38,289 bases of DNA from Pseudoflavonifractor phocaeensis. Its GTDB lineage: Bacteria > Bacillota > Clostridia > Oscillospirales > Oscillospiraceae. Positions 9,070 to 16,311 of the stretch are shown here, in pieces. The stretch is taken from the NCBI RefSeq assembly GCF_016901735.1, contig NZ_JACLZC010000023.1, positions 1 to 38,289 of the forward strand. Direction: 5' to 3'. The notes under the pieces are model-generated. The model was not told where the DNA came from and did no database searches. It was given only the letters and a program-made list of their open reading frames with translations. Both the position numbers and the translations under genes were made by a program. Positions within the stretch are counted from its first letter, which is position 1. Every line of letters begins with the position of its first letter.

Positions 9070-9939
9070 TCAGAGCTGTTTGGCCTTTTCCTTAATAAAT
9101 CTGCGCAGCCAGGCGCCGGTGGCCGGATGCTCCAGGGCAAAGTCGATGGTGGCCTCCAGGAAGCCGTTCAGGTTGCCGGTATCATAGCGCTGGGCCTCGA
9201 AGTCCACACCCACCATCTTCTCCTTGCGGCAAAGCTCTTTAAGGCCGTCGGTGAGCTGGATCTCTCCGCCGTAACCCGGCGTCAGATTCTCCAGGATGTC
9301 AAAGATGGCGGGGGTAAGTACATAGCGGCCCAAAATGGCGTAGTTGGACAAAACCTCCTCGGGACGTGGCTTCTCGTTCATATCAAATATGGAATAGACC
9401 CGTCCGTCCAGGTGCTCCAGCTTCACCGAGGAGTATTTGCAAATGGCCTCGGTACTCACCTTCTGGATGCCCACGGCGGAGCAGCCGTATTTCTCCGTGG
9501 CCTCCACCAACTGGGCGGTCACCGGCTTTTTGGCCCGCATGATGTCGTCGCCCAGCAGCACGGCGAAGGGCTCGTCCCCCACAAAGCGCTTGGCGCGCCA
9601 GATGGCATGGCCCAAGCCCTTGGTCTGCTTCTGGCGGACATAGAAGATATTGGCCAGATCGGCGGCCCGGCGGACCTCTATGAGCTCCTTTTCCTTCCCC
9701 GCCTGAAGCAGACGGGTCTCCAGCTCGGGGTAGTAGTCAAAGTAATCGTCCATGGCCGACTTGGCCCGGTTGGTGACGATAAGGATATCCTCGATACCGG
9801 CGGCCACGGCCTCCTCGATGATATACTGGATCACCGGCTTGTCCACCATGGGGAGCATTTCTTTGGGCACAGTCTTGGTGGCGGGCAGCATACGGGTACC
9901 CAGACCGGCGGCGGGAATGACGGCTTTGCGTACTTTCAC
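9070..9939 (-). CDS. galU: UTP--glucose-1-phosphate uridylyltransferase
   Basis: Makes UDP-glucose from UTP and glucose-1-phosphate, for cell-envelope polysaccharide and galactose metabolism. 289 aa from a GTG start at 9939 with AAGGAGG 8 bases upstream; an upstream extension to 10047 lacks a ribosome site. Nucleotide-binding loop AAGLGTRMLPATK near residue 9, followed by KEMLPMVDKPVIQYIIEEA; later LLGDDI and the GGEIQLTD block, all typical of bacterial GalU. Single-gene unit by spacing. Confidence 0.95.
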   Translation of the reverse strand: MKVRKAVIPAAGLGTRMLPATKTVPKEMLPMVDKPVIQYIIEEAVAAGIEDILIVTNRAKSAMDDYFDYYPELETRLLQAGKEKELIEVRRAADLANIFYVRQKQTKGLGHAIWRAKRFVGDEPFAVLLGDDIMRAKKPVTAQLVEATEKYGCSAVGIQKVSTEAICKYSSVKLEHLDGRVYSIFDMNEKPRPEEVLSNYAILGRYVLTPAIFDILENLTPGYGGEIQLTDGLKELCRKEKMVGVDFEAQRYDTGNLNGFLEATIDFALEHPATGAWLRRFIKEKAKQL

Positions 9940-9992
9940 GGAAAATACCTCCTTACTGTATGTCAAGTCGAATGGTTTGCAGCTTTTTCCAT

Positions 9993-10021
9993 AGTGTACC
10001 ACGAACCGCCCCAAATTACCA
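9993..10021 (-). promoter_or_regulatory. Candidate promoter of galU
   Basis: Minus strand extended -10 TGGTACACT (hexamer TACACT at 9998-9993) with a weak -35 TGGTAA 17 bases upstream (10021-10016). It lies just downstream of the queT terminator. Confidence 0.35.
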
Positions 10022-10023
10022 GC

Positions 10024-10062
10024 AAAAAACCGCCGTCTCCCCTCCACACGGGAAACGGCGGT
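10024..10062 (-). terminator. Terminator after the queT-like gene
   Basis: Hairpin ACCGCCGT (10029-10036) with ACGGCGGT (10055-10062), extended inward by TCCC/GGGA after one mismatch. In the minus direction a run of six T follows (10029-10024). Confidence 0.85.
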
Positions 10063-10077
10063 ACAGCTATCAGCGGT

Positions 10078-10605
10078 TCAGGCGTTGCCGGTCTGGGCCA
10101 TACGGGGCATCATACGGCGCAGGTAGGGCACCCGGGGCAGGGCGTAGAGCAGGATGGAGCCCAGGATGTAGCAGGCCAGCAGCTCGCCCACGGCCACGCT
10201 CACGCCGTTGAAGGCGAACATGGTCCAGAAGCCCTCGCCGAAGCCCACCTCATACCAAGCGATCATGGCGCCCACAATGACGCCGTTGCAGATCACCGGC
10301 GGCAGGGGGGCCAGATAGCGGTTGGGCATTTTGGAGGTCCAGAAAGCGGCCAGCAGGGTGGCCAGGGACCCCAATACGATGTCCAGCGGACCCACGGTGC
10401 TCAAAAGATTGGTCAGCAGGCAGCCCACGAAGAGGCCGGGGATGGTACTGGGAAAGAGAAAGGGTAGCACGCACAGGGCCTCGGCAAAGCGGCACTGCAC
10501 GGGGCCGTAGGTCAGGCCGAAGATGTTGCCGAAGTAGCTCAGCACAAAGTACATGGCGGCCACCATGGCGGATAGGACCAGCTGTCGGACATCGAATTTC
10601 TTCAT
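10078..10605 (-). CDS. queT: QueT-type queuosine-precursor transporter (ECF S component)
   Basis: Predicted substrate-binding membrane subunit of an energy-coupling-factor transporter, importing a queuosine precursor such as preQ1 or queuine for tRNA modification. 175 aa with about five to six hydrophobic segments; the N-terminal block with YFVLSYFGNIFGLTYGPVQ, then RFAEALCVLP and the small-residue TNLLSTVGPLDIVLGS region fit the QueT family. ATG at 10605 has GGGAGGA upstream. The shared ECF module is not in the window. A folded leader of about 115 bases precedes it. Family call is from recognition of the N-terminal motif, not a search. Confidence 0.85.
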   Translation of the reverse strand: MKKFDVRQLVLSAMVAAMYFVLSYFGNIFGLTYGPVQCRFAEALCVLPFLFPSTIPGLFVGCLLTNLLSTVGPLDIVLGSLATLLAAFWTSKMPNRYLAPLPPVICNGVIVGAMIAWYEVGFGEGFWTMFAFNGVSVAVGELLACYILGSILLYALPRVPYLRRMMPRMAQTGNA

Positions 10606-10724
10606 ATTGGATTGTTCCTCCCATTTTTTGTTTAGAGAACGGATCGGGCCTTGACAGCAAAGCCCGCCGAACGAACGCGGTCTGCACCGCGCTTGGACTG
10701 GATGTGGAAAACCAGTCGGGAGGA
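10606..10724 (-). promoter_or_regulatory. Structured leader of the queT-like gene, candidate riboswitch
   Basis: Three successive hairpins between promoter and start: 10717-10712 with 10701-10696 (GACTGG/CCAGTC), 10691-10686 with 10681-10676 (CGCGGT/ACCGCG, tetraloop), and 10666-10645 (CGGGC/GCCCG with an inner wobble stem). An A-rich stretch then leads into the ribosome site. queT genes are often under preQ1 riboswitches; I could not match this leader confidently to any preQ1 class. Confidence 0.4.
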
Positions 10725-10753
10725 ATTATAGCACAGGGACCGTCCCCTGTAAA
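10725..10753 (-). promoter_or_regulatory. Sigma-A promoter of the queT-like gene
   Basis: Minus strand TTTACA (10753-10748), 17-base spacer, perfect TATAAT (10730-10725) preceded by TGC, an extended -10. The spacer holds the dyad ACAGGG-N6-CCCTGT (10733-10750). Confidence 0.8.
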
Positions 10754-10760
10754 GAGACAA

Positions 10761-11039
10761 TCAGCCCAGCAGGAAGAGCTTTACCCCTCCTTCCCCTTCT
10801 GCCTCCCCGTCTACAATGGTAATCTCCGTTTTGGAATCATCCTCTAAAATGATACGGCCCAAATTCGCTTCTCCCATGGCGGGGCGCAGCAGGTCCCCCT
10901 GTCCCGCGCCCCAGCCCTCCGGCACCGGGAGGGAGAAGCCCGGGTCGGGCAGGTGGGAAAAGGCCGCCGCGCTCACCGAAAGCACCCCCGCAGCCAGCGC
11001 CAGCACCAGCGCCGTTTTGACCGTCTGTCCTCTCTTCAT
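10761..11039 (-). CDS. Small secreted hypothetical protein
   Basis: 92 aa, not recognised. Seen: a clear signal peptide (KRGQTVKTALVLALAAGVLS, cleavage likely after the Ala run near residue 26), then a short Pro/Gly-rich segment and an acidic C-terminal half containing EDDSKTEITIVDGEAEGE. The mature part is only about 65 residues and has no cysteines. ATG at 11039 is 7 bases from AAGGAGG. The gene carries its own ECF-type promoter and a ribosome site that can be masked in read-through RNA (see findings), which suggests tight, conditional envelope-stress expression. Function unknown. Confidence 0.8.
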   Translation of the reverse strand: MKRGQTVKTALVLALAAGVLSVSAAAFSHLPDPGFSLPVPEGWGAGQGDLLRPAMGEANLGRIILEDDSKTEITIVDGEAEGEGGVKLFLLG

Positions 11040-11041
11040 GG

Positions 11042-11091
11042 AAATACCTCCTTGCTCCGTTTTTCAGGTTAGACGAAGCAAGGAGGTATTT
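11042..11091 (-). repeat. Perfect 15-base inverted repeat masking a ribosome-binding site
   Basis: Arms 11042-11056 and 11077-11091 are exact reverse complements, with a 20-base loop. On the minus strand the downstream arm contains the AAGGAGG of the 92-aa gene; the upstream arm fills the spacer of the ECF-like promoter. No T-run follows the stem in the minus direction, so it does not look like a terminator for the DUF1846 gene. Confidence 0.85.
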
Positions 11092-11097
11092 TGTTCC
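11072..11097 (-). promoter_or_regulatory. ECF-sigma-type promoter of the small secreted protein
   Basis: Minus strand GGAAC (11097-11093), 17-base spacer, CGTCTAAC (CGTC at 11075-11072). GGAAC plus CGTC is the usual recognition pair of extracytoplasmic-function sigma factors. The same motif precedes the YcdB/SLH gene at 16312. Confidence 0.65.
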
Positions 11098-11104
11098 CGG
11101 TTTC

Positions 11105-12589
11105 TTATCGGTGGTACAGCTTATTGGTCTCATACTGGGGCTCGCTGGTCAGGTGGAGGCCCAGCTTGGCGCAGTTGCCGCTGTCCACCTGAGAGAGGAT
11201 GACGGTGGAATGGGCCTCGCAGCGCCGCAGGGCGGAGAGCTGGTCCAGAGCCTTGGCGGCGGCGGGATCGGTGGCGGCGGAGATGGCTAGGGCAATGAGT
11301 GTCTCGTCGCTGTGGAGCCGGGGGTTGGCCGAGCCCAGATGGTTGATTTTCAGGGCCTGGATGGGCTCAATGGCCTTGGGGGAAATCACATGGACGCTGT
11401 GGTCGATGCCGGCCAGCTCCTTGAGGGCGTTGAGCAGAGCGGCGGAGCAGGCCCCCAACAGCTCGCTGGTCTTGCCGGTGACCACCTTGCCGTCGGGCAG
11501 CTCGATGGCAAAGGCGGGGCTGCCGGTCTCCTCGGCCACCTGGGCGGAGGCGGCGATCACCGGGCGCTGGGACGCGTCCGCCTTGGCCTGCTGCATGAGG
11601 AGCTCCAGCTTGTAGACCACGCTGTCGTCCGCCTTGCCCTGGCGGCGGTCGCACAGGCCGCTGTAATACCGGCGTATAATCTCCTGCCGGGCGGCGTCCC
11701 GGACGGCTTCGTCGTCCACGATGCAGTTGCCCGCCATATTCACCCCCATATCGGTGGGGGACTTGTAGGGGCACTCCCCCATGATCTTCTCGAACATGGC
11801 CGAGAGCACCGGGAACACCTCCACGTCCCGGTTGTAGTTCACCGTGGTCTCGCCGTAGGCCTGGAGGTGGAAGGGGTCGATCATGTTCACGTCGTTGAGG
11901 TCGGCGGTGGCGGCCTCATAGGCCAGGTTCACCGGATGATTGAGGGGCAGGTTCCAGATGGGGAAGGTCTCGAACTTGGCGTAGCCCGCCTTCTCCCCCC
12001 GCTTGTACTCATGGTAGAGCTGGGAGAGGCACACCGCCATTTTACCGCTGCCGGGACCGGGGGCGGTGACCACCACCAGGGGCCGGCTGGTCTCCACATA
12101 GTCGTTTTTGCCATAGCCCTCGTCGCTGACGATGAGGGGAATATTGTTGGGGTAGCCGCTGATGGGATAGTGGCGGTAGACCTTGACGCCCAGGGTCTCC
12201 AGGCGGCGCTGGAAGGCGTCGGCGGCTGGCTGGCCGGCGTACTGGGTCACCACCACGCTGCCCACATAGAGCCCCTGCCCCCGGAAGGCGTCGATGAGAC
12301 GGAGTACGTCCACGTCGTAGGTGATGCCCAGATCGCCCCGGACCTTGTTCTTCTCGATGTCGGAGGCGCAGATGGCCACTACGATCTCGGCGCTGTCCCG
12401 CAGCTGGCCCAGCATCCGGATCTTGCTGTCGGGGGCAAAGCCGGGCAGCACCCGGGAGGCGTGGTAGTCGTCAAAGAGCTTGCCGCCGAATTCCAGGTAG
12501 AGCTTGCCGCCAAACTGGGCGATGCGCTTTTGGATGTGGGCGGACTGCATCTCCAGATATTTATGGTTATCAAATCCGATTCGGTTCAT
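11105..12589 (-). CDS. DUF1846 family protein
   Basis: 494 aa, a full-length member of the conserved, uncharacterised DUF1846 family of Firmicutes. The start MNRIGFDNHKYLEMQ, the QLRDSAEIVVAICA block, the P-loop-like APGPGSGK (residues about 177-183) and the DMGVNMAG segment are recognised. No transmembrane segments; cytoplasmic. The GSGK loop suggests nucleotide or phosphate binding, but no reaction is established. ATG at 12589 with GGGGAG upstream was preferred to a TTG two codons earlier. No clear terminator follows: 65 bases later comes the small secreted gene. Confidence 0.88.
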   Translation of the reverse strand: MNRIGFDNHKYLEMQSAHIQKRIAQFGGKLYLEFGGKLFDDYHASRVLPGFAPDSKIRMLGQLRDSAEIVVAICASDIEKNKVRGDLGITYDVDVLRLIDAFRGQGLYVGSVVVTQYAGQPAADAFQRRLETLGVKVYRHYPISGYPNNIPLIVSDEGYGKNDYVETSRPLVVVTAPGPGSGKMAVCLSQLYHEYKRGEKAGYAKFETFPIWNLPLNHPVNLAYEAATADLNDVNMIDPFHLQAYGETTVNYNRDVEVFPVLSAMFEKIMGECPYKSPTDMGVNMAGNCIVDDEAVRDAARQEIIRRYYSGLCDRRQGKADDSVVYKLELLMQQAKADASQRPVIAASAQVAEETGSPAFAIELPDGKVVTGKTSELLGACSAALLNALKELAGIDHSVHVISPKAIEPIQALKINHLGSANPRLHSDETLIALAISAATDPAAAKALDQLSALRRCEAHSTVILSQVDSGNCAKLGLHLTSEPQYETNKLYHR

Positions 12590-12637
12590 GGTCAAACCGC
12601 TCCCCTCTCTCTGTGAATGATTTCAACTCAGCTTCGT

Positions 12638-12667
12638 ATTATATCACAGCCGCGCGCCGGATGTACA
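12638..12667 (-). promoter_or_regulatory. Candidate promoter of the DUF1846 gene
   Basis: Minus strand perfect TATAAT (12643-12638) with a weak -35 TGTACA (12667-12662), 18-base spacer. Leader of about 45 bases. Confidence 0.55.
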
Positions 12668-12765
12668 GGGGTGGTTGGAGGTCCCGCCGGGGATTCCACT
12701 TTATTATTTACAAAATTAGGGTCATAGTATACAATTTTCCTGAAATCATGGTTCAGGAGAAGAAC

Positions 12766-12809
12766 CATAAAAATGGCGTGCCTGGCCCTTTTCCGCCGCG
12801 GCACGCCAT
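12766..12809 (-). terminator. Terminator after udk
   Basis: Perfect 10-base stem ATGGCGTGCC (12773-12782) with GGCACGCCAT (12800-12809). In the minus direction TTTTTAT follows. It sits 4 bases after the udk stop. Confidence 0.88.
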
Positions 12810-12813
12810 ATTT

Positions 12814-13437
12814 TTATCCTTCGTTTCCTTCCACGTGGCTCCTGACCCGCTGGATGATCATATCCAGCGCCACCAGATTGTGCCCGCCCTCCAGCACGAC
12901 GATGTCGGCATACCGCTTGGACGGCTCCACGAACTGCTCGTGCATGGGTTTTACGGTAGTGAGGTACTGCTTGACCACCGAGTCCAGCGACCGGCCCCGC
13001 TCCTTTACGTCCCGCATGATGCGCCGCAGAATGCGCACGTCGGCGTCGGTGTCCACAAAGATCTTGATGTCCATCAGATCCCGCAGGGCCTGATTTTCAA
13101 AAATGAGGATGCCCTCCACCACCACCACCTTGGTGGGCTTTACCGCCACGGTGACCTCCGAGCGGTCATGGATGGTATAGTCGTAGGTGGGGGACTGGAT
13201 GGTCTCCCCCCGGCACAGGGCCTGGAGGTCCGCCACCAGCCGGGCAGTGTCAAAGGCGTCCGGATGGTCGTAGTTGAGCTTTTTCCGGTCCTCAAAGGGC
13301 ATATCACTGTGACTTTTATAGTAGTTGTCGTGATAGAGGACGCTGACGTCCTCCCCAAACTTCTCCTTGAGCCGCACCGTGAGGGTGGTCTTTCCCGAAC
13401 CGGTGCCGCCCGCGATGCCGATGACCATGGTCTCCAT
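12814..13437 (-). CDS. udk: Uridine kinase
   Basis: Phosphorylates uridine and cytidine with ATP or GTP in pyrimidine salvage. 207 aa from ATG at 13437, which lies 8 bases after AAGGAGG; longer in-frame starts lack a site. Walker A GIAGGTGSGKTT near residues 6-17, then YHDNYYKS, the DHPDAFD substrate-binding block, YDYTIHDR and VVVVEGILIF, all typical of Udk. Full length. It ends at a strong terminator; a candidate promoter lies in the preceding MATE gene end. Confidence 0.95.
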   Translation of the reverse strand: METMVIGIAGGTGSGKTTLTVRLKEKFGEDVSVLYHDNYYKSHSDMPFEDRKKLNYDHPDAFDTARLVADLQALCRGETIQSPTYDYTIHDRSEVTVAVKPTKVVVVEGILIFENQALRDLMDIKIFVDTDADVRILRRIMRDVKERGRSLDSVVKQYLTTVKPMHEQFVEPSKRYADIVVLEGGHNLVALDMIIQRVRSHVEGNEG

Positions 13438-13477
13438 GCCGGACGCCTCCTTTTTCATTGTGCTGCGCTTGCTTTTG

Positions 13478-13506
13478 AGTATAACACGCCGCTCTTTACG
13501 GCGCAA
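13478..13506 (-). promoter_or_regulatory. Candidate promoter of udk
   Basis: Minus strand TATACT (13483-13478), 17-base spacer and weak -35 TTGCGC (13506-13501) that overlaps the end of the MATE gene. Confidence 0.4.
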
Positions 13507-14872
13507 GGGTGGGCTGTTCCGCCGGAACGCCCGCCTTGGCGATCTGACGGCGGAGCCAGTTGCCCCGCAGGTAGTAGACCAGGAAGAGGGCCGACGTGAT
13601 CCCCCAGGTGATGGGATAGCTGAGGAGCAGGGTATTGAGGGTATTGTTCCGGGGCAAAACGGTAAAGATCCAGATCACCCGCAGCACGCACACCCCGCCG
13701 CAGGTGAGGAGCATGGGCTTGACCGAGTCGCCGGTGCCCCGGATGCCGCCGGCCATGATCTCCACCGGCACAAAAAGGAAGTAGAAGGGGGTCATGCGCC
13801 ACAGCATCCGGGTGCCGATGGCCAGCACTCCGTCGTCGCTGGAGAAGAGGCGCAGAAGGGGGTCCGGCGCCAGACAAAAGAGGGTGCTGACCAGGGCGGC
13901 GGTACCCAGCGCCATGGCGGAACAGACCCACACGCTCTTTTTGACCCGTCCGTATGCCCGGGCCCCGAAGTTTTGGCCCACAAAGGTGGTGATAGCCACC
14001 CCAAAGGCCGCCGAAATGAGCCAGTAAAAGGCGTCCAGCTTGCCGAAGGCAGTCCAGGCCGCCACGGTATCGGTGCCGAAGGAATTGATGCAGGCCTGGA
14101 TCAGGATATTGGACAGGGTGTACATATCGGACTGTAACCCGGCGGGCAGACCGATGCGCACCACGCTTTTGAGAATGTCTCCATGAAACCGGAGCTCCTG
14201 CCACCGGACACAGAAGATGGAGTCCGGCTTGCAGAGGGCCGCCATCACCAGCACGGCGCTCACCACCTGAGAGAGGACCGTGGCCAGCGCCACTCCCAGC
14301 ACCTCCAGGCCCAGCACCACCACAAAGAGCAGATCCAGCACGATATTGGTCAGACAGGCCGCAATGAGAAAATAGAGGGGCCGCCGGTTGTCGCCCACCG
14401 CTCTCAAAATGCTGGAGCCGATGTTATAGAGGAAGGAGGCCACCGACCCCAAAAAGTACACCTGGAGATAGGTTTTCGCATAGCCGATCACGTCGCTGGT
14501 GGTGCCCATGAGGGTGAGGACCGGTCCGGAGAGCAGCACCCCCAGCACCATGACGCCCAGTCCGGCGGCAATGGCCAGGGCGATGGAGGTGTGGACGGTG
14601 CGGCGCATCTCCTGGTGGCAGCGGGCCCCGTAGTACTGGGCCACGATAACGGTGGCCCCCGACGAGAGGCCCACAAAGAGATTGACCAGAAAGTTGATGA
14701 GCACCGATGTGGCCCCGCCCACCGCCGCCAGGGCCTCCTTTCCCACAAAGTTGCCCACGATGATGGCGTCTACCGTGTTATAGAGCTGCTGAAAGAAGGT
14801 TCCAAGCAAAATAGGAAAGAAAAATCGAAGCAAATGCCGCCAAATTGGTCCTTCCGTAGTATTGATACGCAT
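13496..14872 (-). CDS. MATE family multidrug/Na+ (or H+) antiporter
   Basis: Inner-membrane export pump of the MATE family. 458 aa with about twelve hydrophobic segments arranged as two six-helix halves; the N-terminal PILLGTFFQQLYNTVDAIIV and FVGKEALAAVGGATS blocks, and the repeat of this pattern in the second half (QACINSFGTDTVAAWTAFGK), are hallmarks. Substrates cannot be read. Start ATG at 14872 is 7 bases from GGAGG. An in-frame ATG at 14896 overlaps the stop of an upstream ORF (ATGA) and could give an 8-residue longer protein by coupling. The leader holds an intrinsic terminator overlapping that ORF. Confidence 0.92.
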   Translation of the reverse strand: MRINTTEGPIWRHLLRFFFPILLGTFFQQLYNTVDAIIVGNFVGKEALAAVGGATSVLINFLVNLFVGLSSGATVIVAQYYGARCHQEMRRTVHTSIALAIAAGLGVMVLGVLLSGPVLTLMGTTSDVIGYAKTYLQVYFLGSVASFLYNIGSSILRAVGDNRRPLYFLIAACLTNIVLDLLFVVVLGLEVLGVALATVLSQVVSAVLVMAALCKPDSIFCVRWQELRFHGDILKSVVRIGLPAGLQSDMYTLSNILIQACINSFGTDTVAAWTAFGKLDAFYWLISAAFGVAITTFVGQNFGARAYGRVKKSVWVCSAMALGTAALVSTLFCLAPDPLLRLFSSDDGVLAIGTRMLWRMTPFYFLFVPVEIMAGGIRGTGDSVKPMLLTCGGVCVLRVIWIFTVLPRNNTLNTLLLSYPITWGITSALFLVYYLRGNWLRRQIAKAGVPAEQPTLAP

Positions 14873-14892
14873 TTCTATTCCTCCATTCCGCC

Positions 14893-14949
14893 TCATGCGG
14901 GCGAAAAAAAGCCCTCCCCGCAAAACAGGAAGGCGCGCCGCTGTCCCAT
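14893..14949 (-). CDS. Candidate leader peptide of the MATE gene (18 aa)
   Basis: Open frame MGQRRAFLFCGEGFFSPA from ATG 14949, with GGAG 3 bases before it (short spacing). It spans the whole intrinsic terminator of the leader and its stop overlaps an in-frame ATG of the pump gene as ATGA. A ribosome on this frame would prevent the terminator from folding. Reality of translation is an inference from this arrangement. Confidence 0.4.
   Translation of the reverse strand: MGQRRAFLFCGEGFFSPA
14904..14934 (-). terminator. Intrinsic terminator inside the MATE leader (attenuator)
   Basis: Minus strand GCCTTCC, 10-base loop, GGAGGGC (one wobble pair) immediately followed by seven T. It lies between the promoter and the pump gene, about 30 bases before the start codon, so it would truncate the transcript unless prevented. 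Confidence 0.7.
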
Positions 14950-14962
14950 CGGCTCCGTGGAT

Positions 14963-14991
14963 AGCATAGCCGAAAATTTCTTCTAAGTCAA
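14963..14991 (-). promoter_or_regulatory. Sigma-A promoter of the MATE gene
   Basis: Minus strand TTGACT (14991-14986), 17-base spacer, TATGCT (14968-14963). It stands back to back with the promoter of the DUF815 gene. Confidence 0.6.
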
Positions 14992-15004
14992 TGCTCAGCG
15001 TTGA
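14988..15004. promoter_or_regulatory. Dyad between the divergent promoters, candidate operator
   Basis: TCAATGCT-C-AGCGTTGA, a 17-base dyad with one mismatched pair, centred on 14996. It covers parts of both -35 hexamers. The outer four bases on each side belong to the -35 boxes themselves, so only the inner GCT/AGC symmetry is extra evidence. Confidence 0.4.
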
Positions 15005-15029
15005 CAGTGGCCCGGTTGGAGCTTACAAT
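15001..15029 (+). promoter_or_regulatory. Sigma-A promoter of the DUF815 ATPase gene
   Basis: Perfect TTGACA (15001-15006), 17-base spacer and TACAAT (15024-15029, five of six). Transcript start expected near 15036, about 38 bases before the start codon. Confidence 0.8.
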
Positions 15030-15073
15030 AAATGTCGATTTACTGCTTTAGTGTATCAAGGAGGAACAACTTT

Positions 15074-16273
15074 ATGGAATTGCCCCTGCTGCGCTGCGCC
15101 CTCCACGGGGTGTCGGCCTATAAACACCTAATGGACCAGCCGGTCCCGTCCCTGGCCCTCTCTCTCCTGGACCATCTGTCCGCCGGACAGGGAGAGGAGG
15201 CCCTGGAGGACTACACCCGTCTCTTCCACACCCTCCACCGGGAGGGCTGCCCCAATCTGGGCGCCTGGCTCCATGACGCCCTCCGGGATCAGGAGTCCCC
15301 TTACGCCCATATGGTGGAACACGGCCACACTGACCCGGTCCTGAAGGACGCAGCCCGGCGGGACATCGACATACTCAGCGCCCTGGCCGGTCTGGACTGT
15401 GACGCGGTTCTCGGGCGGATGGAGGAGATCCTGCCCACCCAGTGGAAGCCGGTGGTGGAATCTCTGCCCCGCTGGGACTGTGCCGTGCCCTTTACCTTCG
15501 CCTCCCTCACCGGTTTTTATGCCGCCCACGGCGCCGGTATGTTCGCCCGCAACCGGGCGTTTTTGTGGGAGAGCGGCCAGCTCTGGCCGGTGGAACAGCC
15601 CGACAGCCTCAAGCCCGACGAGATGCTGGGCTATGAGCGCCAGCGGGACCAGGTGGTGGCCAATACCCGCGCCCTGCTGGAGGGGCGGCACGTCAATAAC
15701 GTCCTGCTCTACGGCGACAGCGGCACCGGCAAGTCCGCCACGGTAAAAGCCCTCCTCTCTCTCCCCGGCTTTGACGATCTGCGTCTCATCGAGGTGCAGA
15801 AGGAGGAGCTGGCCGACCTGCCCGACCTGATCCGCATCCTGGCCGGCCGGCGGCGCAAGTTCATCCTCTTTGTGGACGACCTGGCCTTTGACCAGGATGA
15901 CCGGACCTATTCCGTCCTGAAAACCATCCTGGAGGGCGGTCTGGAGCGCCGTCCCGCCAACGTGGCCATCTATGCCACCTCCAATCGCCGCCACCTGGTC
16001 CGCCAGACCTTCAGTGACCGGGCCGGCGACGAGGTGGACGCCTCCGAGACCATCCAGGAAAAAACCTCCCTCTCCGACCGCTTCGGCCTGCGCATCCCCT
16101 ATCTGGCCCTGAACAAGGCGGAGTTCCTGGACATGGTGGAGCGTATGGCGGCCCAGCACGGGGTCTCCATGGATCGGGACACCCTCCGGGCCGACGCCGT
16201 CAAGTGGGAAGCCCGCCACCCCGGCCGTACTCCCCGTACCGCTCTCCAGTTCATCGCCAGCCTGCCCCTGTGA
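15074..16273 (+). CDS. AAA+ ATPase of the DUF815 family
   Basis: 399 aa. The C-terminal half is an AAA+ module: Walker A GDSGTGKS (residues 214-221), Walker B KFILFVDD (263-269), a sensor-1-like ATSNRRH, then a DRFGLRIPYLALNKAEFL block. The N-terminal 180 residues are helical and specific to DUF815. The family is widespread in Clostridia, role unknown; members are often called predicted ATPases. Start ATG at 15074 is 9 bases from AAGGAGG; the upstream ATG at 15032 lies too close to the transcript start. It may share regulation with the divergent MATE pump. The SLH protein downstream has its own promoter. Confidence 0.9.
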   Translation: MELPLLRCALHGVSAYKHLMDQPVPSLALSLLDHLSAGQGEEALEDYTRLFHTLHREGCPNLGAWLHDALRDQESPYAHMVEHGHTDPVLKDAARRDIDILSALAGLDCDAVLGRMEEILPTQWKPVVESLPRWDCAVPFTFASLTGFYAAHGAGMFARNRAFLWESGQLWPVEQPDSLKPDEMLGYERQRDQVVANTRALLEGRHVNNVLLYGDSGTGKSATVKALLSLPGFDDLRLIEVQKEELADLPDLIRILAGRRRKFILFVDDLAFDQDDRTYSVLKTILEGGLERRPANVAIYATSNRRHLVRQTFSDRAGDEVDASETIQEKTSLSDRFGLRIPYLALNKAEFLDMVERMAAQHGVSMDRDTLRADAVKWEARHPGRTPRTALQFIASLPL

Positions 16274-16311
16274 GGATTCCACAAAAGCCAAAGAAATTTT
16301 ACAGAGATCCG

